From Spirabiliibacterium pneumoniae (lineage in GTDB: Bacteria; Pseudomonadota; Gammaproteobacteria; Enterobacterales; Pasteurellaceae), in assembly GCF_014884995.1 (NCBI RefSeq), contig NZ_JABMII010000005.1, forward strand, positions 1 to 64,000: 64,000 nt of DNA, read 5' to 3'. Under the pieces are notes generated by a model. It did not search any database and was not told the origin of the DNA. It saw only the letters and a list, made by a program, of their open reading frames with translations. The position numbers were made by a program, and so were the translations under genes. Each line of letters begins with the position of its first letter. The first letter of the stretch is position 1. Below, one piece after another: positions 20,282-30,942 of the stretch.

Positions 20282-21637
20282 ATGGGTATTTATACCTATA
20301 TTTGTTTTTTATCCGCGTTGTCCATTCTTATTGGGTTTATCACCAGCAAAATCAGTGACCGCATTCAATCAACCATTGCCATCAGTGCCGCCGCCATGGT
20401 CGGCTCTTTAGCGCTGCTGATCAGTGGTTCGCTAGGCTGGTTTAGTGTTGAAAATCTCGCCACTAATGTAATGCAACAAATTGACTTCAAAAGTTTTTTG
20501 CTTAATGGGATTTTAGGTTTTTTATTATTTGCAGGCGCTTTGGGCATTAAAATTCCGATTTTGCGCGATCAAAAATGGGAAATCACAGTCTTTGCGTTAT
20601 TTTCTACCTTGGCTTCCACATTTTTTATCGGAGGGTTGATTTATCTTGCTGCACTACTTATCGCTTTACCGATACCGTTTATCTATTGTGTACTCTTTGG
20701 CGCGCTAATCTCCCCCACTGACCCGATTGCCGTGTTGGCGATCATCAAAAATTTACGCGCACCTAAGCGCCTTTCTATGCAAGTGGAAGGGGAATCTTTA
20801 TTCAATGATGGCGTGGGCTTAGTGATTTTTGTCACTATTTTCACCGTGGCATTCAGTGGTCAAGAACCCACTTTAGGCGGCATTTTTAGTCTCTTTTTGC
20901 ATGAAGCGATTGGCGGCATTGCCTTTGGTTTTGCCCTTGGCATTGTAGCGCATTACTTAATTTCCGCCACTGACGACGGCAGCATGGAGATTTTGCTCAC
21001 GCTAACCATTCCAACCGCAGGTTTTATTTTAGCCAACCACCTGCATGTTTCGGGCGCTTTGGCAATGGTGGTCTCTGGCATTATGGTGGGCAACTGGACG
21101 CGCACCAAAGGCTTTTCAGAGCAAAGTCAACGCTATTTGGATCACTTCTGGGAAATGATCGATCACTTCCTCAATTCCCTGCTATTCTTGCTTATCGGGC
21201 TGGCGTTGTTGTTAATCACAGTATCATGGCAGAGCCTCATTTTACTGGTGCTCGCCATTCCTATTTGCCTACTGTCTCGCTATGTCAGCTTGTGGATTCC
21301 TTATAAAGTGTTTAGCTTATACCGCACTTATAACCCTTACACCTTAAAAATTATGACATGGGGCGGGTTGCGTGGCGGGCTGGCACTAGCCATGGCATTG
21401 TCTATTCCAGGTGGGGTGGCGATGCTTGGCGAAAGTGGGCTAGATGTGCGCGATGTGATTTTGGTGATGACCTACGCCGTGGTGATGTTTTCTATTTTAG
21501 TGCAAGGTGTTACCATTGAAAAAATGATTCAAGAGGCTAAAAAGGTTGACCCAAACAAAGAGGATTATCTCCGCCCAGCTAGCCGCCTTGTGAAACACAA
21601 ACAAAATGATGACCTCAACGCCTATTTATCAAAATAA
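20282..21637 (+). CDS. CPA1-family Na+/H+ antiporter
   Basis: 451-aa, roughly 12-segment membrane protein of the monovalent cation:proton antiporter-1 family. Diagnostic segments are [15 protein letters not shown] (ion-binding Asp) and [12 protein letters not shown], with the conserved Arg-rich [15 protein letters not shown] near the end. The start at 20282 has AAGGACGG upstream. The stop is one base before the preferred dnaE start, so the two are probably cotranscribed, an unusual companion for a replicase gene. Ion specificity cannot be read from sequence. Confidence 0.85.
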   Translation: MGIYTYICFLSALSILIGFITSKISDRIQSTIAISAAAMVGSLALLISGSLGWFSVENLATNVMQQIDFKSFLLNGILGFLLFAGALGIKIPILRDQKWEITVFALFSTLASTFFIGGLIYLAALLIALPIPFIYCVLFGALISPTDPIAVLAIIKNLRAPKRLSMQVEGESLFNDGVGLVIFVTIFTVAFSGQEPTLGGIFSLFLHEAIGGIAFGFALGIVAHYLISATDDGSMEILLTLTIPTAGFILANHLHVSGALAMVVSGIMVGNWTRTKGFSEQSQRYLDHFWEMIDHFLNSLLFLLIGLALLLITVSWQSLILLVLAIPICLLSRYVSLWIPYKVFSLYRTYNPYTLKIMTWGGLRGGLALAMALSIPGGVAMLGESGLDVRDVILVMTYAVVMFSILVQGVTIEKMIQEAKKVDPNKEDYLRPASRLVKHKQNDDLNAYLSK

Positions 21638-21638
21638 T

Positions 21639-24600
21639 ATGACGGATACTCAGCCTCAAGACCGCGCTCGTTTTGTGCATTTGCAAGTGCACAGCGATTT
21701 TTCAATGATTGATGGCCTCGCCAAAGTCAAGCCGCTGGTTGCGCAATGCGCCGAACACAACATGGTGGCGATGGCGCTGACCGATTTTAGTAACTTTTGT
21801 GGTTTAGTGCGCTTTTATGGTGACACATTAGGCAAAGGGATCAAGCCGATTATCGGCGTTGATGTTTTGGTGAAAAGCGAGTTGGCAGGGCAAGAGCCTT
21901 TCGCGCTCACACTGCTGGCAAAAAATAACGAAGGTTACAAGAATATCACGTTGTTGATCTCCAAAGCCTACCAGCGAGGCTATTTCAACAAGCCTTGGAT
22001 CGACCAAGATTGGCTGATTGAACATAAAGCAGGGGTGATTATTCTCTCTGGTGGGCGCAACGGTGATGTGGGGCGCTTTTTAGTCAATGGTCAACAAGAC
22101 GCGGCTCTGACCGCACTTTCATTTTATCAAACTCATTTCCCTGATCACTATTATCTCACGCTAGTGCGCACAGGGCGTGAAAATGAAGAGTTGTATATTC
22201 AGCACGCCATCACTTTGGCGCAAACACAGCAAATCCCCGTGGTGGCGACCAATGAAGTCTGTTTTTTAAAGCAAGATGATTTTGACGCTCACGAAATTCG
22301 CGTCGCCATTCACGACGGTTATACGCTGGATGATCCCAAACGACCACAGCTTTACAGTCCACAGCAATATCTCAAAAGTGAACAAGAGATGTGTGAGCTG
22401 TTTGCCGACATTCCACAGGCGCTGGAAAATAGCTTGCGCATTGCCGAGCGCTGCAACGTGACCATTCGCTTAGGGCAGTATTTCCTGCCGCAATTTCCAA
22501 CTGGTGAACTCAGCACCGAAGACTACCTCGTCAAACGCGCACGAGAGGGCTTAGAAGAACGCCTAACCGCACTTTTCCCTGACCCTAAAGTGCGGTCGGA
22601 AAAGCGCCCCGCCTATGATGAGCGCCTGCAAGTTGAGCTAGAGGTGATTAACCAAATGGGCTTCCCTGGGTACTTTTTGATCGTGATGGAATTTATCCAA
22701 TGGTCAAAAGATAACGACATTCCTGTCGGGCCAGGGCGCGGCTCAGGTGCTGGCTCACTGGTGGCTTATTCACTGAAAATCACCGACCTTGATCCACTGG
22801 CATTTGACTTACTATTCGAGCGTTTTTTGAATCCAGAGCGGGTTTCAATGCCAGACTTTGACGTTGATTTTTGTATGGACGGGCGTGACCGCGTGATTGA
22901 ACACGTCGCCGATATGTACGGACGTGACGCGGTGTCACAAATTATCACCTTTGGAACCATGGCCGCTAAAGCGGTCATTCGTGATGTTGGAAGAGTGCTC
23001 GGTCACCCGTATGGCTTTGTTGATCGCATTGCCAAACTTATCCCGCCGACCCCTGGCATGACATTGGCGAAAGCCTTTGAAGAAGAGCCACAATTAGGAC
23101 AAATGTATGAAAGCGATGAAGAGGTCAAAGCACTGATCGACATGGCGCGCAAGCTCGAAGGTGTGACCCGTAACGCGGGAAAACACGCCGGTGGTGTGGT
23201 GATTTCCCCGACCACTATCACTGATTTTGCCGCCCTTTATTGCGACCCAGAGGGGCTACATCCTGTCACGCATTTTGACAAAAATGACGTGGAGTATGCT
23301 GGATTAGTCAAATTTGACTTTTTAGGCCTGCGTACGCTGACCATTATTAAATGGGCAGTGGATATGATCAACGCACGCATGGCACGCGAGGGCAAAGACC
23401 CTATTGCTATTGAGCGCATCCCACTCGATGATGAGGCCTCATTCAAACTACTGCTCGATGCCCAAACCACCGCGGTGTTCCAGCTGGAATCCCGCGGTAT
23501 GAAAGATTTGATCTCTCGCCTGAAACCCGACTGCTTTGAAGACATCATCGCGCTGGTGGCACTGTTCCGCCCAGGCCCGCTGCAATCAGGCATGGTGGAC
23601 AATTTTATCCGCCGTAAACACGGCGAGGAAGAGATCTCATATCCTGACGCACAATACCAACACGAGTCACTTAAACCAATTTTAGAGCCGACTTATGGCA
23701 TCATTCTCTACCAAGAGCAAGTAATGCAAATTGCCCAAGTGCTCGCAGGTTATACGCTTGGTGGTGCAGATTTGCTACGCCGTGCAATGGGTAAGAAAAA
23801 ACCTGAAGAAATGGCTAAACAACGCAGTGTGTTTGAGCAAGGTGCAATCAAAAACAACATCGACGGTGATTTGTCGATGAAGATTTTCGACTTGGTGGAA
23901 AAATTCGCTGGCTACGGCTTTAACAAATCTCACTCTGCGGCTTATGCGCTGGTGTCTTACCAAACGCTATGGCTTAAAGCACACTTCCCTGCGGAATTTA
24001 TGGCAGCAGTGATGACCTCCGAGATGGACAACACTGATAAGATCGTCGGTTTTTATGACGAATGTTTGCGCATGGGGCTGACGGTGCTGCCGCCAGATAT
24101 CAACAACGGACAATACCGTTTTAGCGTGAATGAAAAAGGCGAAATTGTCTATGGCTTAGGCGCGATAAAAGGCGTGGGTGAAGCGCCTATTCGCACCATT
24201 ATTGAAGCACGCGAGCAAGACGGGCGCTTTAAAGATCTCTTCGATCTCTGCGCGCGGGTCGATTTGAAAAAAATCAACCGCCGCACGTTTGACAGCCTGA
24301 TTATCTCAGGCGCGTTTGACAAACTCGGCCCGCACCGCGCGGCGCTAGCGAAAAACTTACAAGATGCGCTTAAAGCCTCCGACCAACACGCTAAAGATGA
24401 AGCCATGGGGCAAGCGGATATGTTCGGGGTGCTCACTCAAGCACCTGAAGAAGTAGAAATTGCCTACGCCAACACGCCAAAATGGTCAGAAAAAACCATT
24501 CTTGAAGGCGAGCGCGACACATTGGGGCTTTATCTCAGCTCCCACCCGATCAGCCCGTATTTAAAGGAGCTGTCGCACTATTGCAAAAACCGCATCAGTG

Positions 24601-25133
24601 ACCTACAACCAACCCGTCGTGGCCAGCTTGACAGTGCCTGCGGGCTGATTGTTAACTCGCGTATCGCCGTGACGAAAAAAGGCAACCGCATTGGCATCAT
24701 CACTCTCGATGACCGCTCTGGACGACTTGATGCCACACTCTTTGGCGAAACTTTAGAGCAATACGGGCAATTTTTAAGCAAAGATAACATCGTAATTCTC
24801 ACTGGTCAAATTAGCTATGACGACTATTCTCAAGGCAATCGCATGAATGTACGCGAGCTGCAAACACTCGATCAAGCGCGCACGCGCTATGCCAAAAGTT
24901 TAGCCCTCAGTGTCAGTGAAAGCGTTTTAACACCGCACTTTGTCAGTGAGCTTAAAAACACGCTCAGCCCACACAGCGAAGGCGTGCTGCCCGTGCATAT
25001 CTATTATCACAGCCGCCATGGGCGAGCGCGTCTCCACTTAGGCACTCAGTGGCGGATCACACCAAACGACACTCTGCTTGATCACTTATATGCCATGCTC
25101 GGTGAACAACAAGTGGAGCTGGAATTTGATTAA
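21639..25133 (+). CDS. dnaE: DNA polymerase III alpha subunit
   Basis: Replicative polymerase catalytic subunit. The PHP domain starts at once ([15 protein letters not shown]). Catalytic aspartates are in [13 protein letters not shown] (about residues 402-408) and [11 protein letters not shown], followed by the HhH and OB-fold regions. The start at 21639 gives 1164 aa (E. coli 1160). It follows the antiporter stop by one base and lacks a clear Shine-Dalgarno sequence, suggesting coupled translation; ATGs at 21606 and 21609 would overlap the upstream gene. An inverted USS pair lies inside the gene at 22566-22596. Confidence 0.97.
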   Translation: MTDTQPQDRARFVHLQVHSDFSMIDGLAKVKPLVAQCAEHNMVAMALTDFSNFCGLVRFYGDTLGKGIKPIIGVDVLVKSELAGQEPFALTLLAKNNEGYKNITLLISKAYQRGYFNKPWIDQDWLIEHKAGVIILSGGRNGDVGRFLVNGQQDAALTALSFYQTHFPDHYYLTLVRTGRENEELYIQHAITLAQTQQIPVVATNEVCFLKQDDFDAHEIRVAIHDGYTLDDPKRPQLYSPQQYLKSEQEMCELFADIPQALENSLRIAERCNVTIRLGQYFLPQFPTGELSTEDYLVKRAREGLEERLTALFPDPKVRSEKRPAYDERLQVELEVINQMGFPGYFLIVMEFIQWSKDNDIPVGPGRGSGAGSLVAYSLKITDLDPLAFDLLFERFLNPERVSMPDFDVDFCMDGRDRVIEHVADMYGRDAVSQIITFGTMAAKAVIRDVGRVLGHPYGFVDRIAKLIPPTPGMTLAKAFEEEPQLGQMYESDEEVKALIDMARKLEGVTRNAGKHAGGVVISPTTITDFAALYCDPEGLHPVTHFDKNDVEYAGLVKFDFLGLRTLTIIKWAVDMINARMAREGKDPIAIERIPLDDEASFKLLLDAQTTAVFQLESRGMKDLISRLKPDCFEDIIALVALFRPGPLQSGMVDNFIRRKHGEEEISYPDAQYQHESLKPILEPTYGIILYQEQVMQIAQVLAGYTLGGADLLRRAMGKKKPEEMAKQRSVFEQGAIKNNIDGDLSMKIFDLVEKFAGYGFNKSHSAAYALVSYQTLWLKAHFPAEFMAAVMTSEMDNTDKIVGFYDECLRMGLTVLPPDINNGQYRFSVNEKGEIVYGLGAIKGVGEAPIRTIIEAREQDGRFKDLFDLCARVDLKKINRRTFDSLIISGAFDKLGPHRAALAKNLQDALKASDQHAKDEAMGQADMFGVLTQAPEEVEIAYANTPKWSEKTILEGERDTLGLYLSSHPISPYLKELSHYCKNRISDLQPTRRGQLDSACGLIVNSRIAVTKKGNRIGIITLDDRSGRLDATLFGETLEQYGQFLSKDNIVILTGQISYDDYSQGNRMNVRELQTLDQARTRYAKSLALSVSESVLTPHFVSELKNTLSPHSEGVLPVHIYYHSRHGRARLHLGTQWRITPNDTLLDHLYAMLGEQQVELEFD
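22566..22596. repeat. Inverted USS pair inside dnaE
   Basis: ACCGCACTTT, 11 bases, then AAAGTGCGGT: two uptake signals forming a 10-bp dyad inside dnaE. They encode [11 protein letters not shown], a surface-like stretch between the PHP and palm domains that varies among relatives. Confidence 0.88.
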
Positions 25134-25137
25134 TCTG

Positions 25138-25146
25138 TGCTATACT
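25138..25146 (+). promoter_or_regulatory. Extended -10 promoter candidate for accA
   Basis: TGCTATACT, the TGn extension plus TATACT, ends 39 bp before the accA start in the short dnaE-accA gap. There is no convincing -35, which extended -10 promoters tolerate. It suggests accA has its own promoter besides read-through from dnaE. Confidence 0.45.
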
Positions 25147-25185
25147 GCGAAAATACACCAAAACACCTTGATTTAAGGATATATG

Positions 25186-26139
25186 ATGAGCCAAGAATTT
25201 TTAGATTTTGAATTACCGATCGCCGAATTAGAGGCCAAAATTGAGTCGTTGCGCGCGGTCACTCACGAAGATGACAAAATCAATCTTGATGATGAAATCA
25301 AACGCTTACGCAAGAAAAGCGAAGAACTGACCAAAAAAACCTTTGCCAATCTTGACCCATGGCAAGTGTCTAAAATGGCGCGCCACCCACAGCGCCCTCA
25401 CACGCTCGATTACATCAGTGAAATTTTCACCGAATTTGAAGAGCTTGCAGGAGATCGCGCTTTTGCAGACGATAAAGCCATTGTTGGGGGCATTGCTCGC
25501 CTTGATGGCAAGCCTGTGATGGTGATTGGTCATCAAAAAGGACGCAGCGTGAAGGAAAAAGTTTATCGTAATTTTGGTATGCCTGCACCTGAAGGTTACC
25601 GCAAGGCGCTGCGCTTGATGCAATTGGCTGAGCGTTTTAACATGCCGATCATCACCTTTATCGACACCCCAGGTGCCTACCCTGGTGTGGGCGCAGAAGA
25701 GCGCGGCCAATCTGAGGCTATTGCACGCAATTTACGTGAGATGTCAACCTTAAAAGTCCCCGTGGTGTGTACAGTAATTGGCGAAGGCGGCTCAGGTGGT
25801 GCGCTGGCCATTGGTGTGGGAGATAAAGTCAATATGCTGCAATACAGCACCTATTCCGTCATCTCGCCTGAAGGCTGTGCATCTATTTTATGGAAAAGTG
25901 CGGAAAAAGCGCCACTGGCCGCTGAAGCAATGGGCATTACAGCTAAACGCTTAAAAGAGCTTAAACTCATTGACAATATTATTAAAGAGCCACTAGGTGG
26001 CGCCCATCGTGATGTGCCAGCGATGGCGCAACAGCTGAAAGCCCGCATTGTTGCTGATCTCAATGAATTAAGCACCCTAGACAGCGATGCGCTGCTCACT
26101 CGACGCTATGAGCGGTTGATGAGCTATGGCTACTGCTAA
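25186..26139 (+). CDS. accA: Acetyl-CoA carboxylase carboxyltransferase alpha subunit
   Basis: Alpha half of the carboxyltransferase that makes malonyl-CoA, the first committed step of fatty acid synthesis. Family sequence runs throughout: [15 protein letters not shown] at the N-terminus, [15 protein letters not shown], and the CoA-carboxyl site [19 protein letters not shown] prefer the second of two adjacent ATGs (25186, 317 aa) because AAGGA then sits six bases upstream. It is downstream of dnaE, as in E. coli. Confidence 0.97.
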   Translation: MSQEFLDFELPIAELEAKIESLRAVTHEDDKINLDDEIKRLRKKSEELTKKTFANLDPWQVSKMARHPQRPHTLDYISEIFTEFEELAGDRAFADDKAIVGGIARLDGKPVMVIGHQKGRSVKEKVYRNFGMPAPEGYRKALRLMQLAERFNMPIITFIDTPGAYPGVGAEERGQSEAIARNLREMSTLKVPVVCTVIGEGGSGGALAIGVGDKVNMLQYSTYSVISPEGCASILWKSAEKAPLAAEAMGITAKRLKELKLIDNIIKEPLGGAHRDVPAMAQQLKARIVADLNELSTLDSDALLTRRYERLMSYGYC

Positions 26140-26148
26140 GGTACATCC

Positions 26149-27012
26149 ATGAAAAATGTGTTATCGATTCAATCCCATGTGGTTTATGGCTATGCGGGCA
26201 ACAAAGCCGCCGCGCTGCCAATGCAGTTATTAGGCGTGGATGTGTGGCCGTTAAATACCGTGCAATTTTCCAACCATACCCAATACCAAAAATGGAAAGG
26301 CATGGTGATCCCCAAAGAACAGATCGCGGAGATCACACAAGGCATCGCAGAAATTGACGCCCTACACGAGTGCGACGCGGTGCTTTCAGGCTACATTGGC
26401 GCAGCAGAACAAGGCCAAGAAATATTAAACACCGTGCAGCGTGTTAAAGCGCTGAATCCCAATGCGCTCTATTTTTGTGACCCCGTGATGGGGCACCCAG
26501 ACAAAGGCTGCATTGTCGCCCCAGGGGTTGCCGAATTTTTAATTCATGACGCCGTAGCGCAGGCGGATATTCTTGCGCCAAATTTAATTGAATTGCGTGA
26601 GCTAACTGGCTTAACCGTTGAAAATTTCAGCGGTGCGCTCAACGCCATTGAGCACTTGATCAACCGTGGGGTGAAAAAAGTGCTGGTGAAGCACTTAAGC
26701 AAAGTCGGCAAAGACAGTTCCAAATTTGAGATGATCCTCGCAACACACGCGGGTATTTGGCACATCAGCCGCCCGTTGCATGAGTTTGTCGCGCGTGAGC
26801 CTGTCGGCGTGGGGGATTTGACCAGTGGCGTGTTTTTGGCCAACTTGCTTAACGGCATGGATGATGTCAGTGCCTTTGAACACACCGCCAATGCCGTCAA
26901 TGATGTGATGAGCGCCACCCAGCGTGCGGGCAAATATGAATTGCAAATTGTCGCAGCACGGCGTGAAATTATGCAGCCGCAAAGCAACTACCGCGCTGAG
27001 AAAATCGCCTAA
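26149..27012 (+). CDS. pdxY: Pyridoxal kinase PdxY
   Basis: Phosphorylates pyridoxal to PLP in the vitamin B6 salvage pathway. It is 287 aa, the same length as E. coli PdxY. The N-terminus [14 protein letters not shown], the middle [14 protein letters not shown] and the ribokinase-type catalytic loop [11 protein letters not shown] (base Asp) are characteristic. It lies 9 bp after accA and 9 bp before tilS in the same operon. Confidence 0.95.
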   Translation: MKNVLSIQSHVVYGYAGNKAAALPMQLLGVDVWPLNTVQFSNHTQYQKWKGMVIPKEQIAEITQGIAEIDALHECDAVLSGYIGAAEQGQEILNTVQRVKALNPNALYFCDPVMGHPDKGCIVAPGVAEFLIHDAVAQADILAPNLIELRELTGLTVENFSGALNAIEHLINRGVKKVLVKHLSKVGKDSSKFEMILATHAGIWHISRPLHEFVAREPVGVGDLTSGVFLANLLNGMDDVSAFEHTANAVNDVMSATQRAGKYELQIVAARREIMQPQSNYRAEKIA

Positions 27013-27021
27013 GGTCTAGCT

Positions 27022-28296
27022 GTGGCGCTGTATTCCAACTTTTGTGCCACACTCGCACGCTATGCTCCACGGCAAATGCGTTTCCTGCTCGCTTTCAGTG
27101 GCGGGCTGGATTCAACCGCACTTTTGCTGTTGTTCGCCCAATTTAAACGCCAACACCCTCACATTCAGCTGCGCGCAGTGCATATCCACCATGGTTTAAG
27201 CCCACAGGCCGACGCATGGGCTGAACACTGCCAAAGCGTATGTAAACAACTCAGCGTACCGCTGATTCTTGAGCGAGTGCACGTCAACTCACAAAATATT
27301 GAAGCACACGCCAGAGTGGCGCGTTACGCCACGTTTCGTCGGTTATGCCTCCCTAATGAATATCTTGTCACCGCGCATCACGCCCAAGATCAAAGCGAAA
27401 CCTTTTTGCTCGCGCTTAAGCGTGGCAGCGGCCTGCAAGGCTTAAGCGCCATGCCCGTGCTGAAACTCTGTGACGAGATGGTGCATTTTCGCCCACTGCT
27501 GACGCAAACGCGCGATAGCCTGCTTGCCTTTGTGCAAGCGCACAACGTGGCGTGGGTGGAGGATGAAAGCAACACTGACACACGTTTTGATCGCAACTTT
27601 CTTAGGCATACGGTTTTGCCGCCACTACGTCAGCGCTGGAGGCAGATTGACCGCATGATCGCCCAAAGTGCCGAGCTGTGCGCGCAGCAGCATACGTTGT
27701 TGTGTGAACTGTTGCAACCGCACTTTACACCGCATTTTAATCCTGATGATGGCAGTTTTGCTACTGCGCCATTGAGCACACTCTCCCCTGCGTTACAACA
27801 GGCGTTGCTGCGTCACTGGCTTGCATATTTTCTGCCCACACCGCCGAGCCAAAAACAGCTGGCTGCGGTGCTTGAAAGTGTGGTTGGTGCGAAATGCGAC
27901 GCGTGCCCGCAGGTGAGCATCGGTGAAATGGTGGTGCGGCGTTTTCAAGGTCGGCTGTATCTGACACCGCACTTTGCCCCCACTCGACACTGGCAAGGCT
28001 GGCTGCAAGACAGGCAAAGCCTCACGCTGCCTGACGGGCTTGGGCAATTGATGTTAATTCAAGGAACGCTTCGCTGGAATGACCGCACTTTTTCCCTGCC
28101 TGTTGTGACTGATCGTGTGCAAGTGCGGTTTGATTACAGTGGCAAAGTGCGGTTGCGCCCGAATACTTGCAATACAGACATCAAAAAACTGTGGCAAAAA
28201 TGGGCCATTCCACCTTGGCAACGCACACGCACGCCGTTGATTTTTATTGACGACAAACTGATTGCCGCCCTTGGGGTGTTCAACGTACAGATATAA
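27022..28296 (+). CDS. tilS: tRNA(Ile)-lysidine synthetase TilS
   Basis: Converts C34 of the CAU-anticodon tRNA-Ile to lysidine, using ATP, so that it reads AUA. The PP-loop motif SGGLDS is at residues 26-31; the C-terminal tRNA-binding domain includes KKLWQKWAIPPWQRTRTPL. The start is GTG at 27022; no ATG fits the family N-terminus. The length is 424 aa. Six perfect USS copies lie within the gene (27116, 27717, 27966, 28082, 28121, 28145), three of them within 72 bp. Confidence 0.95.
   Translation: MALYSNFCATLARYAPRQMRFLLAFSGGLDSTALLLLFAQFKRQHPHIQLRAVHIHHGLSPQADAWAEHCQSVCKQLSVPLILERVHVNSQNIEAHARVARYATFRRLCLPNEYLVTAHHAQDQSETFLLALKRGSGLQGLSAMPVLKLCDEMVHFRPLLTQTRDSLLAFVQAHNVAWVEDESNTDTRFDRNFLRHTVLPPLRQRWRQIDRMIAQSAELCAQQHTLLCELLQPHFTPHFNPDDGSFATAPLSTLSPALQQALLRHWLAYFLPTPPSQKQLAAVLESVVGAKCDACPQVSIGEMVVRRFQGRLYLTPHFAPTRHWQGWLQDRQSLTLPDGLGQLMLIQGTLRWNDRTFSLPVVTDRVQVRFDYSGKVRLRPNTCNTDIKKLWQKWAIPPWQRTRTPLIFIDDKLIAALGVFNVQI
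28082..28153. repeat. Cluster of three USS copies inside tilS
   Basis: One reverse copy (28082-28090) and two forward copies (28121-28129 and 28145-28153) of the 9-mer occur within 72 bp of coding sequence. They encode RTF, QVRF and KVRL segments of the TilS C-terminal domain. Confidence 0.9.
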
Positions 28297-28321
28297 AAAA
28301 TCCGCCACAAGGGCGGATTTT
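28297..28321. terminator. Bidirectional terminator between tilS and ghxP
   Basis: AAAATCCGCC-ACAAG-GGCGGATTTT has a 10-bp perfect stem with A and T tracts on both sides. It serves the two converging genes and begins at the tilS stop codon. Confidence 0.88.
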
Positions 28322-28337
28322 CAACGTCAAAGTGCGG

Positions 28338-29681
28338 TTAAATCGCCCAGTGCCCAGCATAAAATGCAACCAACGCGATGGCGATGATCACGGTGCCGAC
28401 ATTGAGCTTTTTAAATTCGCCCGACACAATGCGCCCAATCACGAGGCTAGCAAAGCCGAGCATAATGCCAGTGACGATGTTGGCAGTCAACACGATAAAG
28501 ACGGCGCAAATTAAGCCGCTCATCGCACCAACAAAATCATTAAAATCCAATTTTGACACGTTGCTTAACATCAACAGACCAACGTACATCAACGCAGGCG
28601 CGGTAGCATAAGCAGGCACAATAAATGCCAGTGGTTGGAAAAAGATCATTAACAGGAATAGCACGCCCACCACAATCGCCGTGATGCCTGTTTTGCCCCC
28701 TGCTGCGGTGCCTGCGGCGGATTCAATATACACAGCTGCAGGTGCAGTGCCTAAGAAACCTGAAAGCACACTGCTTACGGAGTCTGAAGTCAGCGCTTTG
28801 CCGCCGTTAATGATTTGCCCTTGTTTGTCAAGCAAATTACCTTGACCAGCCACCGCGCGGATAGTACCTGTGGCATCAAATACAGCGGTCATCACCAGCG
28901 CAAACACCACGGGTAAAATGGCGGGTTGCAGCGCGCCTAAAATATCCAACTCCATCACTAACGAATGTTCACCAAATGAGGGCTGTTTAAAGATTTCACC
29001 GTTAAAGGTGACGGCAGGGTCGGCTACTAAGCCGATGATGGTAATAGCGATAATTACCAATAAAATACCGCCTTTTACTTTTAGCTTTTCAAGCCCAATA
29101 GTGACCGCTAAACCAAGCAACGCCATCATTACAGGAAACGAGGTAAAATCCCCCATTTTAACTGGCAGGCCTGCATCATTTTTAATCACTAAGCCCACAC
29201 CATTGGCAGCGATCAACAACAAAAATAGCCCGATACCTATGCCTGCACCGTTAGCAATCGCACTTGGCAGGTTGCGCAAAATCCAACTGCGAATACCTGT
29301 CACACTAATCAAGGTGAACACCACCCCCATTAAAAATACCGCACCAAGCGCAACAGGAATACTCACCTGCTGGCCGAGCACTAAACTAAATGCGGTAAAC
29401 GCCGTAAGCGAAATGGCACAGCCAATCGCCATCGGTGCATTGGCCCAAAAACCTATTAAAATCGAACCTAGGCCTGCAACCAAGCAGGTTGCGATAAAAA
29501 CGGATTCGGGTGGAAAACCTGCGGCGCTAAGCATATTGGGCACCACGATCACAGAATAAACCATTGCCAAAAAGGTGGTTAAACCCGCAATCACCTCTTG
29601 GCGGACATTGCTGCCGCGAGATGACAAAGAGAAATGTTTGTCGAGCCAACCGCGCTCGCTCGATGGAGTTTGAGCATTCAT
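28338..29681 (-). CDS. ghxP: Purine permease, guanine/hypoxanthine type (GhxP-like)
   Basis: 447-aa NCS2/AzgA-like purine:proton symporter with about 12 membrane segments. The long conserved stretches ([62 protein letters not shown]) follow E. coli YjcD/YgfQ, the guanine/hypoxanthine permeases, more closely than the adenine permeases. The exact base preference is inferred from that resemblance. It stands alone, divergent from galE with a 189-bp gap that holds one USS and no recognisable PurR box. Confidence 0.85.
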   Translation of the reverse strand: MNAQTPSSERGWLDKHFSLSSRGSNVRQEVIAGLTTFLAMVYSVIVVPNMLSAAGFPPESVFIATCLVAGLGSILIGFWANAPMAIGCAISLTAFTAFSLVLGQQVSIPVALGAVFLMGVVFTLISVTGIRSWILRNLPSAIANGAGIGIGLFLLLIAANGVGLVIKNDAGLPVKMGDFTSFPVMMALLGLAVTIGLEKLKVKGGILLVIIAITIIGLVADPAVTFNGEIFKQPSFGEHSLVMELDILGALQPAILPVVFALVMTAVFDATGTIRAVAGQGNLLDKQGQIINGGKALTSDSVSSVLSGFLGTAPAAVYIESAAGTAAGGKTGITAIVVGVLFLLMIFFQPLAFIVPAYATAPALMYVGLLMLSNVSKLDFNDFVGAMSGLICAVFIVLTANIVTGIMLGFASLVIGRIVSGEFKKLNVGTVIIAIALVAFYAGHWAI

Positions 29682-29870
29682 AAAAGTTCCTTTGGTTAGA
29701 AAAAGTGCGGTGCTATTTTACTCAATGCTGGATTAATAATCCATCAGCTTATTCAAAATTTTTGCAACAGTGTTTTTTGTTTTAATTGATGCTTTTTTTG
29801 TGACGTTGAGCAATGCAATTTACAGCAAAACGCTATAAACTAAAGCGAATTATTTTCAGAGGATTAAATT

Positions 29871-30887
29871 ATGGCAATTTTAGTTACAGGTGGCGCAGGC
29901 TACATTGGTTCTCATACAGTGCTAGAGTTATTAAACGCAGGTCAAGAGGTTGTCGTGCTTGATAATCTTTCCAATTCTAGCGCTAAATCCATTGAACGTG
30001 TTGCGCAACTCAGCGGCAAAACCATTCCATTTTGTGTCGCCGACATCAATGATAGCGACGCCTTGCAAAATATTTTCAAGCAATATGCAATCTCGGCGGT
30101 TATTCATTTTGCAGGGCTTAAAGCGGTGGGAGAAAGCGTACAAAAACCGATCGAATACTATCGCAATAATGTTGAAGGCACGCTGAATTTGATCGATGAA
30201 ATGCGCAATGCAGGCGTGTTCACTCTTGTGTTTAGCTCATCTGCCACCGTGTATGGCGATCCGCAAACCGTGCCGATTACCGAAAATTGCCCTGTGGGAG
30301 GCACCACTAACCCGTACGGCACATCAAAATTTATGGTTGAGCGCATTTTAACCGACGTAGTCGCCTCCGATCCACGCTGGAGCGTGACCTTATTGCGTTA
30401 TTTTAACCCAGTGGGGGCGCACCCAAGTGGCCAAATCGGGGAAGATCCAAACGGCATTCCAAACAACTTGCTGCCGTATATCAGCCAAGTAGCGATTGGC
30501 AAACTCAAAGAGCTGTCGATTTTCGGCAATGATTACAACACGCCAGACGGCACAGGGGTGCGCGACTACATCCACGTGGTTGATCTTGCGCTCGGGCACT
30601 TGAAAGCGCTGGATCGCCACCAAGATGACAGCGGTTTGCATATTTATAATTTGGGCACAGGGCAAGGCTACTCCGTACTGGATATGGTGCATGCCTTTGA
30701 AAATGCTAATCAGATCAAAATTCCATACTGCATTGTGCCACGCCGCCCAGGCGACATCGCCACATGCTATTCCGACCCAAGCCGCGCCGCGCGTGAACTG
30801 GGCTGGAAAACACAGTTTAGCCTTGAGCAGATGATGCAAGACACGTGGAATTGGCAAAAAAATAACCCGAACGGCTACAACGACTAA
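29871..30887 (+). CDS. galE: UDP-glucose 4-epimerase
   Basis: Interconverts UDP-glucose and UDP-galactose, supplying galactose to lipooligosaccharide in this family. It is a short-chain dehydrogenase fold with the NAD motif GGAGYIGSH (residues 7-15), the catalytic Ser-Tyr-Lys as SSSATVYG and Tyr149/Lys153 (YGTSK), and the substrate motif [12 protein letters not shown]. The length is 338 aa, the same as E. coli GalE. No other gal genes are adjacent, a dispersed layout known in H. influenzae. The end is marked by a USS-dyad terminator. Confidence 0.96.
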   Translation: MAILVTGGAGYIGSHTVLELLNAGQEVVVLDNLSNSSAKSIERVAQLSGKTIPFCVADINDSDALQNIFKQYAISAVIHFAGLKAVGESVQKPIEYYRNNVEGTLNLIDEMRNAGVFTLVFSSSATVYGDPQTVPITENCPVGGTTNPYGTSKFMVERILTDVVASDPRWSVTLLRYFNPVGAHPSGQIGEDPNGIPNNLLPYISQVAIGKLKELSIFGNDYNTPDGTGVRDYIHVVDLALGHLKALDRHQDDSGLHIYNLGTGQGYSVLDMVHAFENANQIKIPYCIVPRRPGDIATCYSDPSRAARELGWKTQFSLEQMMQDTWNWQKNNPNGYND

Positions 30888-30891
30888 CCCT

Positions 30892-30927
30892 AAACCGCAC
30901 TTTTGATACAAATACAAAGTGCGGTTT
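30892..30927. terminator. USS-dyad terminator after galE
   Basis: AAACCGCACTTT, 12-base loop, then AAAGTGCGGTTT: two opposed USS copies form a 12-bp stem five bases after the galE stop. It is the usual Haemophilus arrangement, in which an uptake-signal pair doubles as a terminator. Confidence 0.75.
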
Positions 30928-30942
30928 GTTTGAGGACTTTTC

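Noticed and set aside
28870-29559. Rightward 229-codon open frame
   Set aside because: It is exactly antisense to ghxP and is low-complexity (Ser/Thr/Ile/Pro/Asn-rich), as expected for the shadow of a membrane protein.
29682-29870. Purine riboswitch or PurR box upstream of ghxP
   Set aside because: No riboswitch-like helices or CGCAAACG-type palindrome could be made out by eye in this AT-rich gap.
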